In this document: positions 1 through 5,399 of the stretch, one piece after another
Numbering within the stretch: position 1 is the stretch's first letter
How the letters are laid out: every line of letters starts with the position of its first letter
DNA from: Spirochaetales bacterium
GTDB taxonomy: Bacteria; Spirochaetota; Spirochaetia; Sphaerochaetales; Sphaerochaetaceae
Length of the DNA: 5,399 bases
NCBI GenBank assembly: GCA_022785155.1
Contig: JALFRH010000134.1
Location: 1 to 5,399 of the forward strand
Direction: 5' to 3'
Position numbers and translations under genes: made by a program
Notes under the pieces: model-generated
Databases searched by the model: none
The model's input: only the letters and a program-made list of their open reading frames with translations
What the model was told of the DNA's origin: nothing

Positions 1-16
1 CGACACAATGGCCAAG

Positions 17-43
17 TGCCGGATAGGAACGGCAAAATTTTTT
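17..43 (+). terminator. weak candidate intrinsic terminator, plus strand
   Basis: A perfect 5-bp stem, TGCCG (17-21) and CGGCA (30-34), encloses an 8-base loop and is followed by AAA and six T (38-43). Read on the plus strand this has the shape of a short rho-independent terminator, and it would serve a plus-strand gene ending left of the window and converging on pepT. The stem is short and three A separate it from the T run, so the call is weak. Read on the minus strand no T tract follows the hairpin, so it is not an obvious terminator for the guaB-purH-pepT block. Confidence 0.25.
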
Positions 44-105
44 ACACTTCTATTACTTCTTTATCGCACATCAGCAAAACGTCATCTAATATAGTCTGAT
101 AGTTA

Positions 106-1353
106 TTAGCTATCAAAAGGCTTGTTGTATCTTCCACCAGTCATAAGATTCAGGGTGACAAATAGTGATGCTTCTCCGTCCTCAAGAGGCCAGAACTCGG
201 ATGTGGAGTGAAAGTTGGATGCACCTGTAAAGTAGTTGGGGACGAATATTCCTTTAGTGGAGATGAAGGAACCGTCTGTTCCTCCTCTCATGGCAAGAAT
301 CTTTTCCTCTATTCCATTGGCTTTCAATGCAGCTCTAAGGTTATCTACAGCGATTCTGTTGTTCCGATCCATGGACTCTATAAGGTTGGAGTAGGTATCT
401 TCAATCTCATATTCAATCTTTCCACGGGGATTTCTTTCCAATGTCTCTTCTATGGCTTTTATTATGATACTCTTCTTTTCCTCGTATTTCCTTTTGTCGT
501 GGTCCCTTATAAGAAGGGAAAGCTCGGCCTTGCTGCTGTCTCCCTTTATTCCCTTCACCCAAATAAAGCCCTCTTTTCCCTCTGTGTTTTCAGGCCTTTC
601 CTTCTCAGGTAGGAGAGAGATGATGGAGTGGGCGAGAAGTATGGGGTTTACAAGCACTCCCTTACTGGACATAGGGTGGGCAGAAACACCTTGGATTTTG
701 ATACTTACTTTTCCTGCATTGAAGGTCTCCCAAACCACTTCCCCCTTTTCCTGGCAGTCTATGGTGTAGCCCCAGTCAACAGGGAAAAGGAAGAGATCCA
801 TGGCCTTTGCCCCCTTCAACCCAACCTCTTCGTCAGGAGTAAAGGCCACATATATATCTCCATGGGGAATGTCTTTGTTTTTGCTCAGGATAGACAGAGC
901 CTCCATAATAATGGCTATTGCAGCCTTATTGTCTGCTCCGAGGACGCTTCTTCCATCAGAGAATAATATGTCCTTTCCTATGTGTTTTTTCAGTTCTGGG
1001 TTTGTATGGAGGGTTATGTGCCTTCCTTCTTCCTGTATTATTTCCCTTCCGTCATATGCCTCGACCAAAATCGGATGGACAATAGGGGAGAGGGCGATAT
1101 CCGCTGTATCCAAATGAGAGATCCAACCTATGGTAGGGGAGGTGTAGTTTCCTTTGCGGTGGGCTATGAGGACACCGTTTTCTGAAAGGGAAATATCCTC
1201 CATTTCCATTTCCTCCAGCTCCTTTTTCAACATCTGGGCCAGAAGCAATTGGCCTGGAGTGGAGGGTACAGAAGCCACTCCCTCCTTGCTTTGGGAGGGA
1301 ATGGATGAGTATTTCATGAATCTGTGAAGAAGGTTTCTTTGTAGTTCTGTCAT
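106..1353 (-). CDS. pepT: peptidase T (tripeptide aminopeptidase), M20 family
   Basis: A cytoplasmic di-zinc aminopeptidase that removes the N-terminal residue from tripeptides. The 415 residues compare with about 408 in E. coli PepT and align from end to end. Visible motifs are the N-terminal QSKEGVASVPSTPGQ (21-35); SHLDT (79-83) with zinc ligand H80 and catalytic-site D82; LGADNKA (138-144) with bridging D141; FTPDEEVG (171-178) with base E175 and ligand E176; TIDC (197-200) with ligand D199; the RGGTDG loop (356-361); and NFHSTSEF (380-387) with ligand H382. All metal ligands are present. The M20 dimerisation insert lies roughly at 210-325. Two positions differ from the E. coli form as I recall it: the GG after D199 is CQ, and the usual GGYNYH is GASNFH. 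The ATG at 1353 lies 2 bases after the upstream stop and has no Shine-Dalgarno match in the preceding 20 bases, so translation is probably coupled. The stop is TAA. Function as tripeptidase is inferred from the family. Confidence 0.95.
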   Translation of the reverse strand: MTELQRNLLHRFMKYSSIPSQSKEGVASVPSTPGQLLLAQMLKKELEEMEMEDISLSENGVLIAHRKGNYTSPTIGWISHLDTADIALSPIVHPILVEAYDGREIIQEEGRHITLHTNPELKKHIGKDILFSDGRSVLGADNKAAIAIIMEALSILSKNKDIPHGDIYVAFTPDEEVGLKGAKAMDLFLFPVDWGYTIDCQEKGEVVWETFNAGKVSIKIQGVSAHPMSSKGVLVNPILLAHSIISLLPEKERPENTEGKEGFIWVKGIKGDSSKAELSLLIRDHDKRKYEEKKSIIIKAIEETLERNPRGKIEYEIEDTYSNLIESMDRNNRIAVDNLRAALKANGIEEKILAMRGGTDGSFISTKGIFVPNYFTGASNFHSTSEFWPLEDGEASLFVTLNLMTGGRYNKPFDS

Positions 1354-1355
1354 GA

Positions 1356-3194
1356 TCAGTGGTGGAAGAGACGGGCGTGTGTGAAGAAGAGAGTGATGTT
1401 ATGGTCGTCTGCAGCTTTTATGACGTTGTCGTCCCTTACACTGCCTCCCGGTTCAGTAATATATTTGACTCCGCTTTTTGCAGCCCTATCGATGTTGTCC
1501 CTGAAAGGGAAGAAGGCATCGGAGGCAAGGGAGACTCCAGAGTTGGACTTGAGCCAAGAAAGCTTTTCTTCCTTTGTAAGTTTCTTTATTGGGGAGATGA
1601 AATAATCATTCCAAGAAGATACTACATCTATTTCAGGGTCATCAGATAAAAACTGCTCAATTATATTGTCTTTGTCATTACGGGTGACACCGTCTCTGAA
1701 AGGCAGGGAAAGCACATATGGGTGGTGTCTCAGCCACCATTTGTCTGCTTTTTCTCCTGCCAGGCGGGTACAGTGTATTCGTGATTGCTGTCCTGCTCCG
1801 ACACCGATGGTCTGTCCATGTTTTGCATATATAACTGAGTTGGATTGTGTATACTTTAGGGCGATGAGGGCGACTGTCATATCCAGTCTCGCATCTTCTG
1901 GAAAGTCCTTTGACAGGGACGGAATCTCGCTGAAAGTCTCATCCGTCACCTTGAAGTCATTGTGGGCTTCCTTGAACTCTATACCATATACTGTCCTTAT
2001 TTCTTCTTTTGGAGGAATATAGCTTTCATCGATCTGTATGATGGTGTATGCCCCGTTCTTTTTTGCTTTGAGGATCTCCATGGCCTTTTCCGAGTATCCC
2101 GGGGCGATGACTCCGTCAGACACTTCCCTTGAGATAATCTTTGCTGTTTCTGCATCGCATTGGTCTGAGAGGGCGATAAAGTCGCCAAAGGAACTCATTC
2201 TATCTGCACCCCTTGCCCTTACATAAGCTGTGGCAAGAGGAGAAAGCTTTGTCTTCGGAGAAATGAAGTACATATTCCTCTCTTCCTCTGTCAAAGGAAT
2301 GCCGATGGCTGCTCCTGCAGGGGATACATGCTTGAAGGAGGCTGCAGAAGGCATGGATGTGGCTTCTTTCAGCTCTTTCACCAACTGCCATGCATTGAGG
2401 GCATCAAGGAAGTTGATGTACCCCGCTCTTCCGTTAAGGACTTTTACAGGAAGAGTTCCCTTTATTGAAATGGAGGCTGGTTTCTGGTTTGGGTTAAGGC
2501 CGTATTTCAGTTCTATACTCTCTCTTCCGCCGCCTTCCCTGGCGTTGATCACCTCTTCTTTGTCTCCCCAAGAGACATATAGGGATATCCTGTTGTCTTC
2601 GTCAAGGCTTTGCCAAAGAGTCTCTTTGAACTCCTCGAAGGTATCTGGAAGATAGAGTGGAACAGGAGAGGAGGAGAAGGAAGGAAGAGGATCCCCTCCT
2701 TCGTCATAGGTGTGGATGGTATGTGCCACGCCGTTGAAGGCTTCATATTTCCATATTAGCCTCTCGGTTTTATCATCTTCACCATGCTTTATTATGGATA
2801 GAGAATAACTCTTGTCTTCCATTAATAGGGAGATTCTTGGAGTGAAGTTTGGAGCGTCAGGCTCATAGGTCCTCATCATCAAGGCGTCTTCAAAGGTCTT
2901 TCCTTCCTTAAGGCAAGACAAGATGGTGTCTGTCTGATCTCCGTTGGTAAGAATAATCTTTCCATCTATTTCAACTTTCGCTTTATATATAATGAGGGAT
3001 GGATCCTTCACCTTTGACTCATCGTAGGCCTTGGTTTCAAGAACGCCGTCCTTGAGTCTGAAGACCCTGTTTCTGCTGTTCTCGCTTCTGCCCATTATTG
3101 CATAAGCAGTTACTCTCTCTCCGTCCTTTGAGAAACCGGACAGGATTACTCTTCCTGGATATTTCTTTGTCGAGAAGTATTGTGATAGGTTCAT
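1356..3194 (-). CDS. purH: fused PurO-type IMP cyclohydrolase / AICAR transformylase
   Basis: One uninterrupted 612-residue protein for the last two steps of de novo IMP synthesis: formylation of AICAR by 10-formyl-THF, then ring closure. Residues ~10-212 are not the MGS-like cyclohydrolase of ordinary PurH. They match the PurO-type IMP cyclohydrolase family of archaea and anaerobic bacteria: YPGR (12-15), MGRSENSRNRV (34-44), TNGDQTDT (83-90), EPDAPNFTPRIS (111-122), HTYDEGGDPLPSF (161-173) and LDEDNRISL (197-205). Residues ~227-612 are a complete AICAR transformylase of the stand-alone, Clostridia-like type: ELKYGLNPNQKP (228-239), SFKHVSPAG (286-294) with the catalytic K288-H289 pair, RARGADRMSSFGD (326-338), KYTQSNSV (447-454) with N452, GVGAGQQSRIHCTRLAG (464-480) and a C-terminal EPGGSVRDDN followed by RLFHH. 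The linker (~211-226) has no Met. The start at 3194 is supported by AGGGAGG 7 bases upstream. The gene lies 56 bases after guaB and 2 bases before pepT. Both activities are inferred from motifs; the architecture is directly visible. Confidence 0.95.
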   Translation of the reverse strand: MNLSQYFSTKKYPGRVILSGFSKDGERVTAYAIMGRSENSRNRVFRLKDGVLETKAYDESKVKDPSLIIYKAKVEIDGKIILTNGDQTDTILSCLKEGKTFEDALMMRTYEPDAPNFTPRISLLMEDKSYSLSIIKHGEDDKTERLIWKYEAFNGVAHTIHTYDEGGDPLPSFSSSPVPLYLPDTFEEFKETLWQSLDEDNRISLYVSWGDKEEVINAREGGGRESIELKYGLNPNQKPASISIKGTLPVKVLNGRAGYINFLDALNAWQLVKELKEATSMPSAASFKHVSPAGAAIGIPLTEEERNMYFISPKTKLSPLATAYVRARGADRMSSFGDFIALSDQCDAETAKIISREVSDGVIAPGYSEKAMEILKAKKNGAYTIIQIDESYIPPKEEIRTVYGIEFKEAHNDFKVTDETFSEIPSLSKDFPEDARLDMTVALIALKYTQSNSVIYAKHGQTIGVGAGQQSRIHCTRLAGEKADKWWLRHHPYVLSLPFRDGVTRNDKDNIIEQFLSDDPEIDVVSSWNDYFISPIKKLTKEEKLSWLKSNSGVSLASDAFFPFRDNIDRAAKSGVKYITEPGGSVRDDNVIKAADDHNITLFFTHARLFHH

Positions 3195-3201
3195 GTTTTT
3201 G

Positions 3202-3208
3202 CCTCCCT
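3202..3208 (-). promoter_or_regulatory. strong ribosome binding site of the purO-purH fusion
   Basis: On the minus strand AGGGAGG lies 7 bases before the ATG at 3194, inside a longer purine run (GGAGGAGAGGGAGG). It fixes the start of the fusion gene and implies independent initiation rather than coupling to guaB. Confidence 0.8.
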
Positions 3209-3241
3209 CTCCTCCATTATATTACAAATGGGGGAGAGAGG
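3206..3241 (-). repeat. inverted repeat overlapping the ribosome site
   Basis: In the guaB-purH gap, minus-strand CCTCTC (3241-3236) is complementary to GAGAGG (3211-3206). Pairing can be extended by TCC with GGA if one G is bulged, giving about 9 pairs around an AT-rich loop. The 3' arm includes the first bases of the ribosome site AGGGAGG. The hairpin could partly mask that site, or it could be a by-product of the purine-rich leader. There is no direct evidence of a regulatory role. Confidence 0.35.
3216..3221 (-). promoter_or_regulatory. possible internal -10 box (TATAAT)
   Basis: The minus strand reads TATAAT exactly, 21 bases before the fusion gene's ATG. The best -35 match upstream is TTGATA (3247-3242), but the spacer is 20 bases, longer than the usual 16-18. 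A secondary promoter for purH-pepT is therefore possible but not convincing. In an AT-rich gap a chance match is likely. Confidence 0.25.
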
Positions 3242-3250
3242 TATCAATTG

Positions 3251-4759
3251 TCATTTGATTTCGTATTTGTTGTCTTTGAGAATAACGTCGTGGGCGCCGC
3301 CTTCAGTGATACTTGTTGCACTCACCAAGGTAAGCACCGCCTTGTTCTGGAAATCAGGAATGGTGATGGCACCACAGTTGCACATGGTGGATTTGACCTT
3401 ACTCATACTCATTCTTACGTTGTCCCTCAAAGAACCGGCATAAGGTACGTATGAGTCTACGCCTTCAACGAAGCTTAGCTTTTTGTCTCCTCCAAGATCA
3501 TATCTCATCCAGTTCCTTGCCCTGGCACTGCCTTCACCCCAATACTCTTTGACGTAGTTTCCATTGAGGTTTATCTTCTCTGTAGGGGATTCGTCGAATC
3601 TGGCAAAGTACCTGCCAAGCATAAGAAAGTCTGCCCCCATGGCAAGAGCCAAGGCCATATGATAGTCATATACAAGGCCTCCGTCCGAGCAGATAGGGAC
3701 ATAGATGCCTGTTTCCTTATAGTAGGCGTCACGCTCTTCAGCGACTTCAATAAGGGCCGTAGCCTGTCCTCTTCCTATTCCCTTGGTTTCACGGGTGATA
3801 CAGATGGAGCCTCCGCCGATTCCCACCTTTACAAAGTCTGCACCGCAGGAAGCAAGGAACCTGAAGCCTGCTTTATCGACTACGTTTCCAGCTCCAACCT
3901 TTACCTTATCCCCGTATTTTTCCCTGATCCAGGAAAGGGTCCTTTTCTGCCACTCCGTAAAACCCTCGGAAGAGTCGATGCAGAGTACATCCACCCCTGC
4001 TTCTATAAGGGCTGGAACCCTTTCCTCGTAGTCACGGGTGTTGATTCCTGCTCCTACCAGGTATCTTTTTTGGGTATCCAATACTTCAAGAGGGTTTTCC
4101 TTGTGGGTATCGTAGTCCTTTCTGAAGACAAAATACATCAGCTTTCCCTCATCATTTACAATTGGCAGGGCGTTGAGCTTATTGTCCCAGATGATGTCGT
4201 TGGCTGTCTTAAGTGTTACAGGCCACTTGGCGTATACGAGGTTTTCCAAGGGTGTCATAAAGGAGGACACAGGAGTTGAAGGATCCATTCTTGATACTCT
4301 GTAGTCCCTGCTTCCTACGATACCCAGCAGCTTGCCGTTACCTGTTCCATCGTCCGTTACAGCAACAGTGGAGTGTCCTGTCTTTGCCTTGAGTTCAAGA
4401 ATATCCTGGAGAGTATCTCCCGGCTTTATGTTGGAGTCGCTTTTTACAAAGCCAGCCTTGAAGGATTTTACCTCCCTTACCATATCAGCTTCGCTTTCAA
4501 TGGACTGGGAACCATAGATAAAGCTGATTCCTCCTTCCCTTGCCAAAGCCTCAGCCATTTTTACACCTGAAACAGACTGCATGATGGCGGAAACAAGAGG
4601 AATATTGAGGGTGATAGGACACTCTTCCTCTCCCTTTCTGTATTTTACAAGAGGTGTCTTTAAAGAAACGTTTGAAGGGATGCATGTTGCATCTGAATAT
4701 CCTGGTATCAGGAGATATTCACTGAATGTGTGGGATGGTTCGTTGTAATATGTTGCCAT
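3251..4759 (-). CDS. guaB: IMP dehydrogenase, Tritrichomonas-type
   Basis: Cytoplasmic enzyme that oxidises IMP to XMP with NAD+, the committed step to GMP. The 502 residues are the full length of the family. The barrel begins at the N-terminus (YNEPSHTFSEYLLIPG, 5-20) and is interrupted by a two-CBS-domain insert at ~105-220 (TVAVTDDG..., then LNALPIVNDEGK, 195-206). It continues with KRYLVGAGINTRDY (231-244), CIDSSEGF (260-267), KVGAGNVVD (287-295) and the catalytic loop GIGGGSICITRE (313-324) with C320. The phosphate-binding SDGG (358-361), GRYFARF (382-388), EYWGEGSARARN (405-416) and the mobile flap RYDLGG (419-424) with the R419-Y420 pair follow. The GIGGGSICITRE loop, where most bacterial enzymes have GIGPGSICTTR, and the collinear match over the whole length point to the type studied in Tritrichomonas foetus (503 residues, C319, R418-Y419). 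The ATG at 4759 has only a weak ribosome site (AGAAAG, 5-base spacer). It is the first gene of the block. Confidence 0.96.
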   Translation of the reverse strand: MATYYNEPSHTFSEYLLIPGYSDATCIPSNVSLKTPLVKYRKGEEECPITLNIPLVSAIMQSVSGVKMAEALAREGGISFIYGSQSIESEADMVREVKSFKAGFVKSDSNIKPGDTLQDILELKAKTGHSTVAVTDDGTGNGKLLGIVGSRDYRVSRMDPSTPVSSFMTPLENLVYAKWPVTLKTANDIIWDNKLNALPIVNDEGKLMYFVFRKDYDTHKENPLEVLDTQKRYLVGAGINTRDYEERVPALIEAGVDVLCIDSSEGFTEWQKRTLSWIREKYGDKVKVGAGNVVDKAGFRFLASCGADFVKVGIGGGSICITRETKGIGRGQATALIEVAEERDAYYKETGIYVPICSDGGLVYDYHMALALAMGADFLMLGRYFARFDESPTEKINLNGNYVKEYWGEGSARARNWMRYDLGGDKKLSFVEGVDSYVPYAGSLRDNVRMSMSKVKSTMCNCGAITIPDFQNKAVLTLVSATSITEGGAHDVILKDNKYEIK

Positions 4760-4792
4760 TTTATCTTTCTAATCCTTGATTTTGTTTCAAGT

Positions 4793-4821
4793 AATATAGA
4801 GGATGGCAAAAAAAAGGTGAA
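4793..4821 (-). promoter_or_regulatory. predicted sigma70-type promoter of guaB block
   Basis: On the minus strand TTCACC (4821-4816, four of six matches to TTGACA) and TATATT (4798-4793, five of six to TATAAT) are separated by exactly 17 bases. The -10 box lies 33 bases before the guaB start, leaving a leader of about 25 bases. This is the best promoter candidate for the guaB-purH-pepT block. It rests on consensus matching alone. Confidence 0.5.
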
Positions 4822-4952
4822 GAGGCCTTTTGAATGTTGTGAAAATAAAATGGAAATGCAACAAAAGGCACCAATTAATTCATTTGCTACAACATAATAC
4901 TTCGTTTGATGTAAATGATTGATTGCCCTTTGTCATTGTGGAATATCCAGAA

Positions 4953-5177
4953 ATGCACTTTGAATATAAAAGTGTCCTCATAATATACGGCATTCAAAGT
5001 GTAGAAAAACAATTGCTTTCATTGATGAGGCGGCTCTTGGCAGATGGTTTTTATATATCGGATGAGAAGGGTGTCATGTACATGAAGATACTTCAAGATG
5101 CCATGGATAACCTTCCTTTGGTTTTACCAATGAGAAACTGTTTGGTCGAAACTATTGGGGAAGATGGACTTTCCTGA
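4953..5177 (+). CDS. doubtful small ORF, hypothetical protein
   Basis: This plus-strand frame gives 74 residues from the ATG at 4953. A TTG at 4923, directly after an in-frame TGA, would add 10 residues. I do not recognise the product. It has a hydrophobic strand-like start (YKSVLIIYGIQ), an amphipathic helix-like stretch (SVEKQLLSLMRRLLADGF) and a second possible helix (MKILQDAMDNLPLVLP). It has no signal peptide, membrane segment or metal-binding motif. Neither candidate start has a Shine-Dalgarno match, unlike the strong sites of purH and the lipoprotein gene, and no clear promoter precedes it. It could be a small cytoplasmic protein, a decayed remnant or a chance frame. Confidence 0.3.
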   Translation: MHFEYKSVLIIYGIQSVEKQLLSLMRRLLADGFYISDEKGVMYMKILQDAMDNLPLVLPMRNCLVETIGEDGLS

Positions 5178-5195
5178 TATTTTTATATTCTCCTA

Positions 5196-5225
5196 TTGAG
5201 AAAAATCCAAGGATAATCCAATATT
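5196..5225 (+). promoter_or_regulatory. predicted promoter of the lipoprotein gene
   Basis: TTGAGA (5196-5201, five of six matches to TTGACA) is followed after 18 bases by AATATT (5220-5225, four of six to TATAAT). The -10 box lies within the left arm of the adjacent inverted repeat and 45 bases before the ATG at 5271. It is a consensus-based prediction only. Confidence 0.4.
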
Positions 5226-5239
5226 TTCCCATATTGGAT
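5216..5239 (+). repeat. 9-bp perfect inverted repeat, operator-like
   Basis: ATCCAATAT (5216-5224) and ATATTGGAT (5231-5239) are perfect reverse complements around the 6-base spacer TTTCCC. The left arm covers the predicted -10 box of the lipoprotein gene, the usual position for a repressor operator. No T run follows, so it is not a terminator. If transcribed it would also form a stable short hairpin in the leader. Which protein binds it, if any, cannot be told from the window. Confidence 0.5.
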
Positions 5240-5260
5240 ATGTGCTATGTACAAGTAAAA

Positions 5261-5266
5261 GGGAGG
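5261..5266 (+). promoter_or_regulatory. ribosome binding site of the lipoprotein gene
   Basis: GGGAGG lies 4 bases before the ATG at 5271. It resembles the purH site on the other strand and fixes the start of the partial gene. Confidence 0.75.
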
Positions 5267-5270
5267 CGGA

Positions 5271-5399
5271 ATGAAAAGACATAGACCTTGGTTGCTTTTA
5301 TCTTTATTGATTCCTTTTCTTTTCTCCTGTTCCTCCACTTCACCCTTTGTTTCCAATACTACTTTATCTGAATCCTTGTCCATTGAAGAGAAACTCGAG
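5271..5399 (+). CDS. partial lipoprotein (N-terminus only)
   Basis: Only the first 43 codons are present; the frame is open to the window edge. The product begins with a basic n-region (KRHR, 2-5), then a hydrophobic core (W7-F18, rich in Leu) and the lipobox LFSC with C20 as the predicted lipidated residue. After C20 come SSTS and a Ser/Thr-rich stretch, typical of a flexible tether on a mature lipoprotein. Phe at -2 departs from the strict L-[AS]-[GA]-C consensus but fits the looser spirochaetal-type lipobox. The start is supported by GGGAGG 4 bases upstream. The mature domain lies outside the window, so the function cannot be given. A purine-related role (for example a nucleoside-binding lipoprotein) would be speculation from the neighbours. 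Confidence 0.8.
   Translation, partial: MKRHRPWLLLSLLIPFLFSCSSTSPFVSNTTLSESLSIEEKLE

Larger units (their letters stand above)
4760..5270. other. gene-poor interval between guaB and the lipoprotein gene
   Basis: This AT-rich stretch of about 510 bases separates divergently transcribed genes. At its left end is the predicted guaB promoter. In the middle is one doubtful plus-strand small reading frame (4953-5177), and at the right end is an inverted repeat and predicted promoter for the lipoprotein gene. I see no tRNA or rRNA, no purine-riboswitch-like core, no insertion-sequence ends and no tandem repeats. The stretch 4830-4920 is A/T-rich with only short palindromes such as AATTAATT, to which I assign no function. 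Confidence 0.6.

Noticed and set aside
11..35. tRNA-like T arm on the minus strand (5-bp stem, loop starting TTC)
   Set aside because: The loop has 8 bases instead of 7 and lacks the conserved pattern. The upstream sequence is A/T-rich with no anticodon arm or matching acceptor strand.
2230..2655. Open frame of 141 codons on the plus strand, antisense to the fusion gene
   Set aside because: It is fully covered by the purH fusion frame, with low-complexity Ser/Leu composition and no start signal.
3659..4279. Open frame of 206 codons on the plus strand, antisense to guaB
   Set aside because: It lies wholly inside a confidently identified gene on the other strand, has no ribosome site and shows no recognisable domain. 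It is a by-product of guaB codon use.
4807..4832. Minus-strand AAAAGG / CCTTTT hairpin followed by T residues, as an attenuator before guaB
   Set aside because: It coincides with the predicted -35 region and spacer, the stem is only 6 weak pairs, and no promoter was found farther upstream that would transcribe it.
4760..4920. Purine riboswitch or PurR-box upstream of guaB
   Set aside because: I looked for the three-way junction core and paired loops expected of a purine riboswitch and for a clear paired operator. Only A/T-rich sequence with short chance palindromes is present.
5183..5383. 66-codon minus-strand frame over the lipoprotein start
   Set aside because: It overlaps the signal peptide region of a plus-strand gene that has a good ribosome site and lipobox. 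The minus-strand product has no family features.

Overview
The window holds a compact three-gene block on the minus strand, guaB -> purH-like fusion -> pepT (4759 down to 106). To its right are a gene-poor interval of about 510 bases and the first 43 codons of a plus-strand lipoprotein gene that runs off the right edge. The three minus-strand proteins can be identified with high confidence from family motifs. Everything in the 4760-5270 interval is weaker.

Organism: a bacterium of moderate GC with good Shine-Dalgarno sites (AGGGAGG, GGGAGG). As I recall these families, the AICAR transformylase and IMP cyclohydrolase halves resemble the versions found in anaerobic Clostridia (Lachnospiraceae-like). 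The IMP dehydrogenase is of the unusual type known from the protist Tritrichomonas foetus. The lipoprotein's relaxed lipobox (LFSC) would suit a spirochaete or another anaerobic, possibly host-associated lineage. This placement is a guess from the proteins, not a demonstrated assignment.

Layout: 1-105 is a short AT-rich tail with one weak plus-strand hairpin/T-tract. 106-1353 (-) is peptidase T. 1356-3194 (-) is a single reading frame fusing an archaeal PurO-type IMP cyclohydrolase domain to a PurH-type AICAR transformylase domain. 3195-3250 is a short gap with a strong ribosome site, a purine-rich inverted repeat and a TATAAT box. 3251-4759 (-) is IMP dehydrogenase. 4760-5270 holds the predicted guaB promoter, one doubtful small reading frame, and a 9-bp inverted repeat overlapping a predicted promoter for the lipoprotein. 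5271-5399 (+) is the lipoprotein N-terminus.

How the genes fit together: the fusion enzyme carries out the last two steps to IMP (AICAR -> FAICAR -> IMP), and IMP dehydrogenase then commits IMP to XMP/GMP. Two adjacent genes therefore cover three successive steps at the IMP branch point. Peptidase T follows after 2 bases with no visible ribosome site, so it is probably translated by reinitiation; it would supply amino acids from tripeptides. The most notable points are the PurO-AICARFT fusion, with a junction that looks like a former ribosome site and start codon, and the bacterial T. foetus-type IMP dehydrogenase.
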